Below are positions 5,749 through 5,779 of a stretch of DNA of 5,779 nt, piece by piece. The notes beneath the pieces were generated by a model. It made no database searches. It was not told the DNA's origin and saw nothing but the letters and a program-made list of their open reading frames with translations. Source of the stretch: Acidimicrobiales bacterium (lineage in GTDB: Bacteria; Actinomycetota; Acidimicrobiia; Acidimicrobiales; SZUA-35); contig JAHECQ010000258.1 of the NCBI GenBank assembly GCA_024641625.1, forward strand, positions 1 to 5,779. The letters are read 5' to 3'. How positions within the stretch are numbered: position 1 is the first letter of the stretch; every line of letters starts with the position of its first letter. The translations under genes were made by a program, and so were the position numbers.

Positions 5749-5779
5749 GTGATCGTGGTCATGCGACTGGCCTGGTGTA
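5749..5779 (+). CDS. possible 5' end of a plus-strand gene, cut by the window edge
   Basis: A frame opens at GTG 5749 (or ATG 5761, same frame) and reads MIVVMRLAWC before the window ends. GAAGG at 5740-5744 is a plausible ribosome site for the GTG. Only ten codons are visible, so no family can be assigned. Confidence 0.2.
   Translation, partial: MIVVMRLAWC

Noticed and set aside
5474..5752. A 92-codon plus-strand frame near the right end, overlapping a possible GTG start by GTGA
   Set aside because: It begins antisense inside the HhH gene, has no recognisable motif and no supporting ribosome site. The overlap is probably chance.

Overview
The window is GC-rich with compact, strongly GC3-biased genes. 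It looks like a high-GC actinobacterial chromosome; an uncultured Acidimicrobiia-type lineage is my guess, based on the large winged-helix/NB-ARC regulator and the gene style, with no marker gene to confirm it.

Layout: (1) positions 1-665, minus strand, the N-terminal 221 residues of an alpha/beta-hydrolase of the esterase/lipase type, cut by the left edge. (2) Divergent from it, 807-3251, an 814-residue AfsR/LuxR-like regulator: an OmpR-type winged helix fused to an NB-ARC-type ATPase and a helical C-terminal half. (3) 3367-3735, a small DsrE-like protein with a CxxC pair. (4) 3818-4591, a class I SAM-dependent methyltransferase related to the arsenite methyltransferases. (5) 4633-5523, minus strand, a helix-hairpin-helix DNA-binding protein with a PolX-like N-terminus, convergent with the methyltransferase. 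(6) 5524-5779, mostly non-coding, possibly with the first codons of another plus-strand gene at the right edge.

The main discovery is in item 4. A conventional reading stops at a TGA at 4421-4423 and gives a 201-residue protein. The same frame continues for 55 more codons with typical family sequence and GC3 bias to a second TGA at 4589-4591. The internal TGA falls where relatives have the conserved Cys of the C-I-A-G-(G/A)-L motif. A strong stem-loop lies just downstream, with its apical loop 16 bases after the TGA, the expected geometry of a bacterial SECIS element. I interpret this as a selenoprotein: a methyltransferase with selenocysteine at residue 202. UGA is not generally reassigned here, because all four complete genes end in TGA.

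The DsrE-like gene and the selenomethyltransferase are on the same strand 82 bp apart and may form a thiol/selenol or metalloid chemistry module. The winged-helix regulator upstream is a candidate controller, but that link is inference. The selenocysteine machinery (selA, selB, selC, selD) is not in this window, so the prediction depends on finding it elsewhere in the genome.
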